From contig DBUL01000067.1 of assembly GCA_002307905.1 (NCBI GenBank), forward strand, positions 1 to 6,230: a stretch of DNA of 6,230 nucleotides, given 5' to 3'. The notes under the pieces were generated by a model. That model was given only the letters and a program-made list of their open reading frames with translations. It was not told the DNA's origin and searched no databases. Positions 1 to 5,412 of the stretch are shown piece after piece. A program made the translations under genes and the position numbers. The stretch comes from Rhizobiaceae bacterium UBA1291 (GTDB taxonomy: Bacteria > Pseudomonadota > Alphaproteobacteria > Rhizobiales > Rhizobiaceae). Every line of letters begins with the position of its first letter. The stretch's first letter is position 1.

Positions 1-533
1 TCCCAGTTGACCAGACGCTTGTCCTTGTAGATCAGGCCCTCCTTGTAGAGCGTGACGAAGACTTCGAGAACGGCTGCGGACAGGCCCTCGTCCATGGTGA
101 AGCGCTCGCGCGACCAGTCGCAGGAGGCGCCGAGGCGCTTCAACTGGTTAAAGATCAGGCCGCCCGATTCGTCCTTCCATTCCCAGACCTTCTCGATGAA
201 GGCCTCGCGTCCCATCTCGCGCCGGTGCTGCTGGGTCTCCATCAGCTTGCGCTCGACCACCATCTGGGTGGCGATGCCGGCATGGTCCATGCCCGGCTGC
301 CACAGCACGTCCTTGCCGCGCATCCGCTCGAAGCGGATCATGATGTCCTGCAGCGTATTGTTGAGCGCATGGCCCATGTGCAGGGATCCGGTCACATTCG
401 GCGGCGGGATCACGATGGTGAACGTGTCCTCACCCGCCTTGGCATTGACGCCGGCGCGAAACGCGTCCGCCTCTTCCCACGCCTTGGCGATTTTCGGTTC
501 GACACTGGCGGAATCGTAGGTCTTTTCGAGCAT
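1..533 (-). CDS. valS: Valyl-tRNA synthetase, N-terminal part (runs off left edge)
   Basis: Cytoplasmic class I aminoacyl-tRNA synthetase that charges tRNA-Val with valine. The first 177 codons are present; the rest lies beyond base 1. The start ATG at 533-531 gives [20 protein letters not shown], a normal ValRS beginning. The class I HIGH-type signature [16 protein letters not shown] is at residues 43-58 (HMGH 52-55), followed by the conserved [10 protein letters not shown] segment of the Rossmann fold and, near the edge, [15 protein letters not shown], which leads into the editing-domain insertion. The KMSKS motif and anticodon-binding region are outside the window. The reading frame is clean. 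It follows popZ by 117 bases containing a strong terminator and a candidate promoter, so it is probably transcribed on its own. The identity is certain from motifs; only the fragment can be judged. Confidence 0.97.
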   Translation of the reverse strand, partial: MLEKTYDSASVEPKIAKAWEEADAFRAGVNAKAGEDTFTIVIPPPNVTGSLHMGHALNNTLQDIMIRFERMRGKDVLWQPGMDHAGIATQMVVERKLMETQQHRREMGREAFIEKVWEWKDESGGLIFNQLKRLGASCDWSRERFTMDEGLSAAVLEVFVTLYKEGLIYKDKRLVNW

Positions 534-568
534 TTTTGGACCACTCTTCGGGGTTCTTGTTGCAGCTT

Positions 569-597
569 GGTAAACAGGATGGCCGATGGTGAGTCAA
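569..597 (-). promoter_or_regulatory. Candidate sigma-70 promoter of valS
   Basis: Read on the minus strand, TTGACT (592-597) is a five-of-six match to the -35 consensus. It is followed after exactly 17 bases by TTTACC (569-574), a weak three-of-six -10. Transcription would begin near 562 and leave a leader of about 30 bases before the valS ATG. The site starts directly after the U-run of the popZ terminator, which is where a valS promoter is needed. The sequence GAGTC/GACTC (591-595) overlaps the -35 and is a GANTC site. The -10 is poor, hence moderate confidence. Confidence 0.4.
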
Positions 598-598
598 T

Positions 599-628
599 AA
601 AAAAGCCGCCCCGTCGACGGAGCGGCTT
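599..628 (-). terminator. Rho-independent terminator after popZ
   Basis: On the minus strand a near-perfect hairpin (603-628) has arms AAGCCGCTCCG and CGGGGCGGCTT, pairing throughout with one G-T wobble, around the central TCGA. It runs directly into a run of six T (599-604). It lies about 22 bases after the popZ stop codon and before the valS promoter region, so it should end popZ transcription and separate it from valS. Stem strength, GC content and the T-run are all classic. Confidence 0.92.
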
Positions 629-650
629 GAAGCCGGGACGGGCCAGAAAA

Positions 651-1514
651 TCAGCGGCGCGGGCCGCGCGCCACGCGCTCGATCTCCTCGCGCACCAGCC
701 TTTCGACCAGTGTCGGCAGGTTGTCGTCCAGCCATTCCTGCAGCATTGGCCGTAGCATTTCCTCGGCCATCTCGTCGAGCGAGCGGCGCTGCTGGCCGTC
801 AATGGCGGCGGCCAGTTCTCCGAAGGAGCGCGACACCTGCTCGATCGTCGAGGCAGAGACCAGTGCCTTGAGGTCATGGCCTTCCGTAGCGCGATCCGGC
901 TCGGCAGACACAGGCTGGGCAGACACAGGCTCGTCAACGTTGACGTCCTGCTGCGAGACCGAGGTTGCGGCCTCGACATCGGCCATGGCGGCGGTCTCGA
1001 ATGCCTCGTCGTCGATCGCAGCTTCCTGCTGCCGCTGCATCTGCGGCATCTCGACCGAGCGAGAGTTCGCCACACGCAGGTCCGCCATTCGGTTCGTCAT
1101 CACCGGGCTGTCGCCGCGCACTGCCGGGGCAGCATTCTCGGCGGGTACTGCGCCACCAAGAACAGGGCGCTCGACCCTTTCGGACGCCGAGCGAACCCGC
1201 GCCGCGAGGTCGGCGAGCGAAATGTTGCGGCCCTTTTCGGGATCGACGGCCTCAAATGTTGCAGCGGGTGCTGAGGCCTGCGTGGGACCGCTGTCGTTCG
1301 CCGCCACCATTTCGGCAGCGGCATAGGCGTCCTCGTCATCTATCGTCAGCCGGATATCGCCGTCGACATCCTCCGGGTCGCCATCGTCATAGATCGGCGG
1401 AAGGGAAGAAGAAACAGACTCGCTGCCGCCCGGATCATTGCTCTCGATGATCCGGCGAATCGAGGCCAGTATTTCTTCCATGGACGGTTCACGCGCTACA
1501 CTTGGCTGGGCCAT
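651..1514 (-). CDS. popZ: Cell pole-organizing protein PopZ (DUF2497 family)
   Basis: PopZ self-assembles into a polar matrix that anchors chromosome-segregation proteins and cell-cycle regulators in alphaproteobacteria. The predicted protein has 287 residues. Its N-terminal helix REPSMEEILASIRRIIESND (residues 8-27) is the family signature and partner-binding helix. A long acidic, low-complexity linker follows. The C-terminal oligomerization region (about the last 70 residues) includes RSLDEMAEEMLRPMLQEWLD and NLPTLVERLVREEIERVARG. It is clearly longer than the 177-residue Caulobacter protein, mostly through the linker, in line with the longer rhizobial versions. The start was chosen at ATG 1514 because MAQPS is directly followed by the conserved helix and a GGGG stretch lies 6 bases upstream; ATG 1520 (two residues longer) is equally possible. 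An upstream extension to 1577 looks non-coding. The gene lies between tolC and valS and has its own strong terminator. Confidence 0.93.
   Translation of the reverse strand: MAQPSVAREPSMEEILASIRRIIESNDPGGSESVSSSLPPIYDDGDPEDVDGDIRLTIDDEDAYAAAEMVAANDSGPTQASAPAATFEAVDPEKGRNISLADLAARVRSASERVERPVLGGAVPAENAAPAVRGDSPVMTNRMADLRVANSRSVEMPQMQRQQEAAIDDEAFETAAMADVEAATSVSQQDVNVDEPVSAQPVSAEPDRATEGHDLKALVSASTIEQVSRSFGELAAAIDGQQRRSLDEMAEEMLRPMLQEWLDDNLPTLVERLVREEIERVARGPRR
903..931. repeat. Short tandem duplication inside the popZ linker
   Basis: GGCAGACACAGGCT occurs at 903-916 and again at 918-931, a 15-base period. The repeat is in frame and encodes PVSAQ-PVSAE in the PopZ linker. It is a small, probably slippage-derived expansion in a disordered segment that tolerates length change. 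Confidence 0.85.
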
Positions 1515-1661
1515 ATTCATCCCCGTTGGTCCCCGAAACTCGGCAGATGGCAAAAAGCCGGGCCGATTTCGAATCACCTTAGGATACTCGCTCGTTGAAA
1601 AAAATCACGCCGGACCAACTAATTCAGACTGATACACAGCTTTATTGGTACCGCCGGTTCG

Positions 1662-3047
1662 TCACCGACCATCGACCGTGCGCAGGCCGAACCAGGCGTC
1701 CTTGACTGCCTCGTAATGGTCTTCGGAGCGATATTCGGCCACCTGCAGCCCCTGACTCCTGATCGTCAGGCGGCCCGATGCGGCCAGCACGCCATAGCTC
1801 GCCACGACCGCATTGCGCTGATAGCTAACGAGGCTTTCCTTGGCCTCGAGCACGGTCTGCTGGGCGTTCAGCACGTCGAGCGTGGTCTTCTGGCCGACAT
1901 TGCGCTCCTCGATCACACCCTGCAGGGCCAGGTTGGCGGCGGAAAGCTGCTTGCGGGCGGCGGAAATCGCGGATGTAGCCGCCTCCATCTGCGCATAGGC
2001 GGACGTCACCTGCTGCTGCACGCTGGCGCGGGCGGAATCAACCCTGATGCGCTGCTCGCCCAGCGTCTCCTTGGCCTTGCGGACATTGCCGTATTCGGCA
2101 CCGCCCTGATAGAGCGGGATCCTCAGCTGGGCGGTAATGCTGGCGGAGGTGGCGTCCGGATTCGCGCCGGACGGCGGTTCGTTTGTCCAGTTGCGCGAAA
2201 CATTGCCCTGGACAACGACGCCGGGAAGCAGAGAACCCTCGGCCGACTTCACCTGATAGCCGGCTGCATCGACGGCATGGAGCGAGGCCAGAACGTAAGG
2301 ATGTTCGCGAATGCCGATGGCGACAGCGGCATCGACGCTCGGCGGCAGCGCTTTCGTGGCGGGCGACGGCTGCTTGATCCCCTTCGGCGCCTCGCCGACG
2401 ATCTGGACATAGGTCGCCTCGCTCTGCTTCAGCTGGGCGATCGCCGCGGCGAGCAGGGCCTGCGACCCGGCCAGCTGGGCCTCCGCCTGGCTGACATCGG
2501 TCCGGGTCCCCTCGCCGACCTCGAGGCGGGCATTGGCGGCATTCAGCTGTTCCTGGAGGAAGGCCAGGTTCTGCCTGCGGATCAAGACGATCTGCTGGTC
2601 TCGCGCCACGTCGGCATAGGCCTGCGCCGCGGCGAGCAGGATTGAGATCTCCTCAGCCCGCAGGCTCTCGCGGCTGGCAAAAACCCCGGCCTCGGCGGCG
2701 CGGACGTTGTTGAGCGTCTGGAAGCCGTCGAAGATCTGCTGGGTAATCGAAATCCCAACACTCTGTGTATTGTAACCGAAGTCGGGCCTCGGGGGTGACG
2801 TGATGTCGCTGACGCGGATGCTGGACGCCGAAGCGGTGGCCGCAACCTGCGGCCGCATGCCGGCCTTGGCGATGGTGACGTTCTCGTCCGTGGCGCGAAG
2901 CGCTGCACGCACGGCATTGAGATCGGGATTGTTCTCGTAGGCCTTGGCCATTGCTCCGAAAAGCGTCTCAGCCGATGACGGCCCGGCCATCAGGACCAAC
3001 ATCGGGGCGATTGCGGCAGCGAGAGCGGTTTTCCGAATGATCGACAC
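1662..3047 (-). CDS. tolC: TolC-family outer-membrane efflux/secretion channel
   Basis: Trimeric outer-membrane channel-tunnel that joins inner-membrane transporters and periplasmic adaptors to export drugs or type I secreted proteins. The protein has 461 residues. The signal peptide (residues 1-26) starts SIIRKTALAAA and ends GPSSA, with cleavage likely before ETLFGAMAKAYENNPDL, the typical mature TolC N-terminus. Two outer-membrane efflux repeats follow: the first about residues 27-220 (SITQQIFDGFQTLNNV, then VGEGTRTDVSQAEAQLAGSQ), the second about 230-430 (LRIPLYQGGAEYGNV, then VGQKTTLDVLNAQQTVLEAK). Long Ala/Gln-rich helices match the coiled-coil tunnel. I chose GTG 3047 because GGAG lies 7 bases upstream and it places a clean basic n-region at the signal peptide start. 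The alternatives ATG 3062 and 3086 lack a ribosome binding site. It lies between pcm and popZ. Whether it serves multidrug efflux or type I secretion cannot be told from this window. Confidence 0.93.
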   Translation of the reverse strand: MSIIRKTALAAAIAPMLVLMAGPSSAETLFGAMAKAYENNPDLNAVRAALRATDENVTIAKAGMRPQVAATASASSIRVSDITSPPRPDFGYNTQSVGISITQQIFDGFQTLNNVRAAEAGVFASRESLRAEEISILLAAAQAYADVARDQQIVLIRRQNLAFLQEQLNAANARLEVGEGTRTDVSQAEAQLAGSQALLAAAIAQLKQSEATYVQIVGEAPKGIKQPSPATKALPPSVDAAVAIGIREHPYVLASLHAVDAAGYQVKSAEGSLLPGVVVQGNVSRNWTNEPPSGANPDATSASITAQLRIPLYQGGAEYGNVRKAKETLGEQRIRVDSARASVQQQVTSAYAQMEAATSAISAARKQLSAANLALQGVIEERNVGQKTTLDVLNAQQTVLEAKESLVSYQRNAVVASYGVLAASGRLTIRSQGLQVAEYRSEDHYEAVKDAWFGLRTVDGR

Positions 3048-3054
3048 AGGGTCA

Positions 3055-3058
3055 CTCC
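3055..3058 (-). promoter_or_regulatory. Ribosome binding site deciding the tolC GTG start
   Basis: On the minus strand GGAG sits 7 bases before GTG 3047 (GGAGTGACCCTGTG). The in-frame ATG at 3062 lies upstream of this site and has only GC-rich, non-Shine-Dalgarno sequence before it. The site therefore supports a GTG start and a signal peptide without a 5- or 13-residue hydrophilic extension. Confidence 0.6.
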
Positions 3059-3211
3059 ACATCTGACTGGGCGGGCGCAGATGCATCGCCCAACGAGAGG
3101 CCGAAGGAACCGTCGACGCAGCGACGCATTAACCAGTATCAGGATTTGATGACCCGTCGCAGCTTCGGTCGCAACGGCAGTGGCCCTTTTTGACTCAGAA
3201 ACCACATGGCC

Positions 3212-3227
3212 GTTGCTGATCGGCAAC
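3212..3227. repeat. Palindrome upstream of tolC, possible operator
   Basis: GTTGCTGATCGGCAAC is a 16-base dyad with one mismatched pair (T opposite G), in the gap between pcm and tolC about 165 bases before the tolC start. It has the size of a TetR/MarR-type operator, and efflux genes are often under such repressors, but no regulator gene is nearby and I see no convincing promoter over it. It could also be chance or a small RNA hairpin. Confidence 0.3.
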
Positions 3228-3295
3228 ATTTTCAATCACGACAGACGAAAATCAACGCCTCCGGCTAAATGTCCCGAAGTACTCCATCCTCGTGC

Positions 3296-3967
3296 TCAGA
3301 AAACGAACTCGGCAGACCTGCGAAAGCCGGGCAAGGGCTTGATGGCCGCATTGAAATACTCCGTGTGGGACCAGGTGTCGCCACTGCGGATGTAGAGGCG
3401 CGCGCGGGCCGCATTGCCATAACCGACGACAGCGACCAGTCGACCGCCCTCGCGCATTTGATCGAGCAAGCCCTGCGGAACCTCCTCGACTGCGCCGTTG
3501 GTGAAGATCAGGTCATAGGGTGCTTCGGCCGCGTAACCCTTCTCCAGCTCGCCCGTGACCACGGCGACATTATCATAGCCAAGGTCGGCGAGTGTCGCGG
3601 TCGCCTTGGCGGCCAGGGCTTCGTCACATTCGACGGCGACCACCGAACCGGCAAGCTGCGACAGGATTGCGGCCGTATATCCAACGCCGCAACCGATTTC
3701 CAGAACCAGGTCGTCCTTGCTGATCGCGCCCAACTGCAAAAGCTTGGCGAGCGGCGATGGCTCCATGATGTAGCGAGCGGGCTGGCCGTTTGCAGCCGGT
3801 GCAACCTGCAGGTCCTCGTCGATATAGGCGAGCGGACGAAGATTGGCCGGAACGAATACCTCGCGCGGCACCAAGTGAAATGCGTTCAGCACCGAATGCG
3901 ACGTGACGTCGGTCGTGCGAATCTGGTTGTCCACCATCTTGATGCGTGCTGCGGCATAATCCATCAT
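3296..3967 (-). CDS. pcm: Protein-L-isoaspartate O-methyltransferase family protein (divergent)
   Basis: SAM-dependent methyltransferase of the PIMT family, 223 residues, the usual length. True PIMTs methylate isoaspartyl residues in damaged proteins and start their repair. Visible family features are VPREVFVP (33-40); SAM-binding motif I VLEIGCGVGYTAAIL (88-102), where the family usually has EIGTGSGY; the acidic post-I residue in VVAVECDEAL (E113); YDLIFTNGAVEEVP as the motif II equivalent; and the glycine-rich MREGGRLVAVVG. The substrate-binding motif (GQTISQP in E. coli Pcm) is not conserved: the aligned stretch reads PARYIMEP (63-70). The methyltransferase fold is sound, but isoaspartyl specificity is doubtful. 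Two adjacent ATGs (3967, 3964) can serve as start; the ribosome binding site is weak. There is no surE neighbour, where a canonical pcm is often found, so this may be a paralogue. Confidence 0.85.
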   Translation of the reverse strand: MMDYAAARIKMVDNQIRTTDVTSHSVLNAFHLVPREVFVPANLRPLAYIDEDLQVAPAANGQPARYIMEPSPLAKLLQLGAISKDDLVLEIGCGVGYTAAILSQLAGSVVAVECDEALAAKATATLADLGYDNVAVVTGELEKGYAAEAPYDLIFTNGAVEEVPQGLLDQMREGGRLVAVVGYGNAARARLYIRSGDTWSHTEYFNAAIKPLPGFRRSAEFVF

Positions 3968-4108
3968 GTCAGTCGTCCCACTTCCGGCCGGTTTGTGTCA
4001 GCTGTCTTAATTGCAGGCAGGACCGCTTTCAAGCCGAGTTGTCGCCACAGGAACAGAATATCGTCACGACGAAGGTCGAGGAGATTTCCAGCCCATTCGC
4101 GTCAGGCC

Positions 4109-4438
4109 TCATTCCTCAATGGTGTAGACGTCCGTCTCGCAGAAATCGACCTTGTTGGTGACATCGTAGAAGCTGTCGTCCTCGAAGACGGCGCGAGTGG
4201 TGTAGACGCAGGCATCGCCGTCATCGGCAATGGTCAGGCTGCGTGACTTGCCCGCCCACAGGCCTTTCTTGTTCAGAAGCTCGATGCGCTTTCCGTTGCC
4301 GCCGACGGGCGTCGCATAGAGCTTGACGATCATGTAGGACGTCTTGTTCTCCAGCTTGAAGGTCAGATTTTCGGCGTACGCCGCGACGGGGGCGAGAACG
4401 GCGGCAGCAATTAGAGCGAGGGAAGTGAAATGGCGCAT
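4109..4438 (-). CDS. Small secreted hypothetical protein with two cysteines
   Basis: 109 residues. A textbook signal peptide, MRHFTSLALIAAAVLAPVAA then YA, should be cleaved after residue 22, leaving an approximately 87-residue periplasmic or secreted domain starting ENLTFKLENKTSY. The mature part is rich in alternating polar and hydrophobic strands, suggesting a small beta-sandwich. It has exactly two cysteines, C77 (DACVYTTRAVFEDDS) and C100 (KVDFCETD), which could form a disulfide. It resembles small uncharacterized alphaproteobacterial secreted proteins with an N-terminal F-x-(I/L)-x-N-x-T motif, a C-x-Y segment and a terminal D-x-C; I do not know a function. The start at 4438 is fixed by AGGAG 7 bases upstream and by the signal peptide; a longer frame from 4534 has no such support. 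The gene lies 141 bases upstream of pcm, in the same direction. Confidence 0.82.
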   Translation of the reverse strand: MRHFTSLALIAAAVLAPVAAYAENLTFKLENKTSYMIVKLYATPVGGNGKRIELLNKKGLWAGKSRSLTIADDGDACVYTTRAVFEDDSFYDVTNKVDFCETDVYTIEE

Positions 4439-4445
4439 TTGGAGG

Positions 4446-4450
4446 CTCCT
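4446..4450 (-). promoter_or_regulatory. Ribosome binding site of the small secreted protein
   Basis: AGGAG on the minus strand, 7 bases before ATG 4438 (AGGAGCCTCCAAATG). It settles the start and rejects the 32-residue upstream extension. CCTCC directly after it is complementary to the Shine-Dalgarno, but the loop would be only three bases, so sequestration is unlikely to be strong. Confidence 0.75.
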
Positions 4451-4597
4451 GGATGATGATGGAGCAGCTCTAGCGGAGCGCCGGGCGCACGCAATGGGCC
4501 GGATCGTCCAAATTTGCGCCGATATCGCCGCCATGGGCGATCAGCACAGTTTTGGCCGCTAAACCCGAACACAATATCTCGTCAAAAGGGGGAAGAG

Positions 4598-4671
4598 TGG
4601 AGGCCTCGCCCGGAATCGAACCGGGGTGCAAGGATTTGCAGTCCTCTGCGTAACCACTCCGCCACGAGGCC
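4598..4671 (-). tRNA. tRNA-Cys (GCA anticodon)
   Basis: A full cloverleaf on the minus strand, 74 bases including the encoded CCA (4598-4600). The acceptor stem GGCCTCG/CGAGGCC pairs perfectly. The D arm contains AGTGGTTA. The anticodon stem GAGGA/TCCTT encloses loop CTGCAAA with GCA at 4637-4639. The T arm is CCCGG-TTCGAAT-CCGGG. The discriminator base is U73 (4601), the expected identity element for CysRS. The gene lies about 140 bases after the stop of the PGPGW-like gene. Confidence 0.97.
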
Positions 4672-4704
4672 GTCCGTTTGCTTAAAAGCGAGTGGTGCGC
4701 GGCG

Positions 4705-4731
4705 TTTAGAACGGATCCGGGTGGAGCGCAA
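4705..4731 (-). promoter_or_regulatory. Weak candidate promoter of tRNA-Cys
   Basis: On the minus strand TTGCGC (4726-4731) and TCTAAA (4705-4710) are separated by 15 bases, and the -10 lies 34 bases before the mature tRNA 5' end. The GC-rich sequence after the -10 would fit a growth-rate-controlled stable RNA promoter. The spacing is short and the -10 imperfect, and the tRNA could instead be read from upstream. Confidence 0.27.
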
Positions 4732-4780
4732 GGGGCTTGCCACCCTCCCCCTCAAATTTATGCGCATGAGGCTCCGCGAA

Positions 4781-4805
4781 ACGGGTTGGCCCGTGCCGAG
4801 CACGG
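4781..4805 (-). terminator. Overlapping hairpins after the PGPGW-like gene, weak terminator
   Basis: Two inverted repeats share bases: CCGTGC-CGA-GCACGG (4791-4805, six pairs, three-base loop) and ACGGG-TTGG-CCCGT (4781-4794, five pairs). They begin 5 bases past the stop codon of the minus-strand gene at 4811. In the transcript the second hairpin is followed by only three U. They cannot fully form together. This may be a weak or rho-assisted 3' end, or an mRNA-stabilizing structure between that gene and tRNA-Cys. Confidence 0.35.
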
Positions 4806-4810
4806 TCGCC

Positions 4811-5098
4811 TCAGTGTCTGCCGGCGCGGTTGACGGCCGGGTAGCGCTTGCGCCACCAGATGGCCATGCGACGCCTTCTCCGGCGTACCGCCGCCAGGTC
4901 ATGGGACAGGACGAAGAGACCGAGCGGTATCATCCAAAAGCCGAGCACGGGCAGAAAACCCAGAAAGCCGCCGCCGATCAGCGCCGTACCGGCGACGACC
5001 CGACCAAGCTTGGAGCGCGGAAAGGGCAATTCATAGCGGCTAAGCACGATGCGTCCGCGCTCGGCGTCAATATAATATTTTCGGGTGTGTCTGGTCAT
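4811..5098 (-). CDS. Small PGPGW-like inner-membrane protein
   Basis: 95 residues, function unknown. The N-terminal 30 residues are hydrophilic (MTRHTRKYYIDAERGRIVLS...). A continuous hydrophobic stretch at about residues 33-65 (VVAGTALIGGGFLGFLP, then VLGFWMIPLGLFVLS) probably forms two short membrane helices broken at the G-F-L-P turn. A strongly basic tail begins with six arginines in a row (72-77), likely on the cytoplasmic side. The turn and the following SHDLAAVRRR resemble the putative transmembrane PGPGW family (glycine-proline-rich helical hairpin then charged residues), but the exact PGPGW motif is not present, so the assignment is tentative. AAGGGA (5104-5109) 5 bases before ATG 5098 makes the start good. 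No enzymatic residues are evident. It is upstream of and collinear with tRNA-Cys. Confidence 0.78.
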   Translation of the reverse strand: MTRHTRKYYIDAERGRIVLSRYELPFPRSKLGRVVAGTALIGGGFLGFLPVLGFWMIPLGLFVLSHDLAAVRRRRRRMAIWWRKRYPAVNRAGRH

Positions 5099-5202
5099 TC
5101 AAATCCCTTGCGAAACCGGGAAAGCTGAGCCCGCCCGGACCGGCCAAAGATGGGATGCACACAGAATAAAGCAAGGCTGTGACATTTTTTTTGAAAAATC
5201 GC

Positions 5203-5231
5203 TTGGCAAATCGAACCAGCATTTGTATTAC
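5203..5231 (+). promoter_or_regulatory. Sigma-70 promoter of tRNA-Asn
   Basis: TTGGCA (5203-5208, five of six) and TATTAC (5226-5231, four of six) are spaced by exactly 17 bases, with TG directly before the -10. Transcription should start near 5238, about 20 bases before the tRNA, after a C-rich discriminator (CCCGCTCAC) typical of stringently controlled stable RNA genes. Directly upstream, T8-G-A5 (5185-5198) is a plausible UP-element. Elements, spacing and location all agree. Confidence 0.68.
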
Positions 5232-5258
5232 CCCGCTCACACCGCGCCAAGCGGCTGT

Positions 5259-5333
5259 TCCCTGGTAGCTCAGCGGTAGAGCATTCGACTGTTAATCGAC
5301 AGGTCGCCGGTTCGAATCCGGCCCGGGGAGCCA
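5259..5333 (+). tRNA. tRNA-Asn (GTT anticodon)
   Basis: A 75-base tRNA with encoded CCA (5331-5333). The acceptor stem TCCCTGG/CCGGGGA pairs with one T-G wobble. The D arm is GCTC-AGCGGTA-GAGC. The anticodon loop CTGTTAA carries GTT at 5291-5293. The T arm is GCCGG-TTCGAAT-CCGGC. The discriminator is G73, as expected for Asn. The outermost anticodon-stem pair (27-43) is a T/C mismatch, a position that is only a wobble in E. coli tRNA-Asn, so it is unlikely to inactivate the tRNA. It has its own promoter and is transcribed opposite to the protein genes on its left. Confidence 0.97.
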
Positions 5334-5349
5334 TTTCTTTCCAAGCGAC

Positions 5350-5389
5350 GACGTCAGAAACCCGCAAGTTTCCGTCCTAGCTTTTTTTT
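5350..5389 (+). terminator. Possible terminator of tRNA-Asn
   Basis: GACG-TCA-GAAAC, loop CCGCAA, GTTTC-CGTC (5350-5376) makes a nine-pair stem with a three-base bulge on one side. After five bases comes a run of eight T (5382-5389). The bulge and the gap before the T-run make it weaker than a classic intrinsic terminator, but its position 17 bases after the tRNA fits. Confidence 0.45.
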
Positions 5390-5412
5390 CGAAAATAGTT
5401 CTATTTGTCGAA
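5388..5412. repeat. A/T-rich inverted repeat after tRNA-Asn
   Basis: TTCGAAAATA, loop GTTC, TATTTGTCGAA: ten pairs with a single bulged G in the right arm. It overlaps the end of the T-run after tRNA-Asn and the TAG that closes the minus-strand frame at 5401. It could be a transcript end for either strand or a protein-binding site. Confidence 0.5.

Noticed and set aside
52..755. Plus-strand open frames opposite valS and its upstream region
   Set aside because: They are complementary to the clear ValRS coding frame or cross the popZ terminator, lack ribosome binding sites and give arginine/serine-rich shadow proteins.
1581..1608. Possible popZ promoter (GTGATT, 16 bases, TATCCT on the minus strand)
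   Set aside because: The -35 matches at only three of six positions and sits beside a T7 tract; not strong enough to list as a feature.
1595..1661. T7 tract after tolC as an intrinsic terminator
   Set aside because: No stable GC-rich hairpin precedes it; only a five-pair stem with a very large loop can be drawn.
1716..2645. 309-codon plus-strand frame opposite tolC
   Set aside because: It is a long antisense shadow common in GC-rich genes; the minus strand encodes an unmistakable TolC over the same bases.
3105..3134. GGAAC with CATT 16 bases on, resembling an EcfG general-stress promoter
   Set aside because: The -10 half is CATT rather than CGTT, and it points away from tolC toward no gene.
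4004..4032. Possible pcm promoter (TTGAAA, 17 bases, TAAGAC on the minus strand)
   Set aside because: Spacing and -35 are acceptable but the -10 matches only three of six; kept here as a hint only.
3269..4246. 325-codon plus-strand frame opposite pcm
   Set aside because: It spans the whole pcm gene, the gap and part of the next gene, all of which have convincing minus-strand coding; no ribosome binding site.
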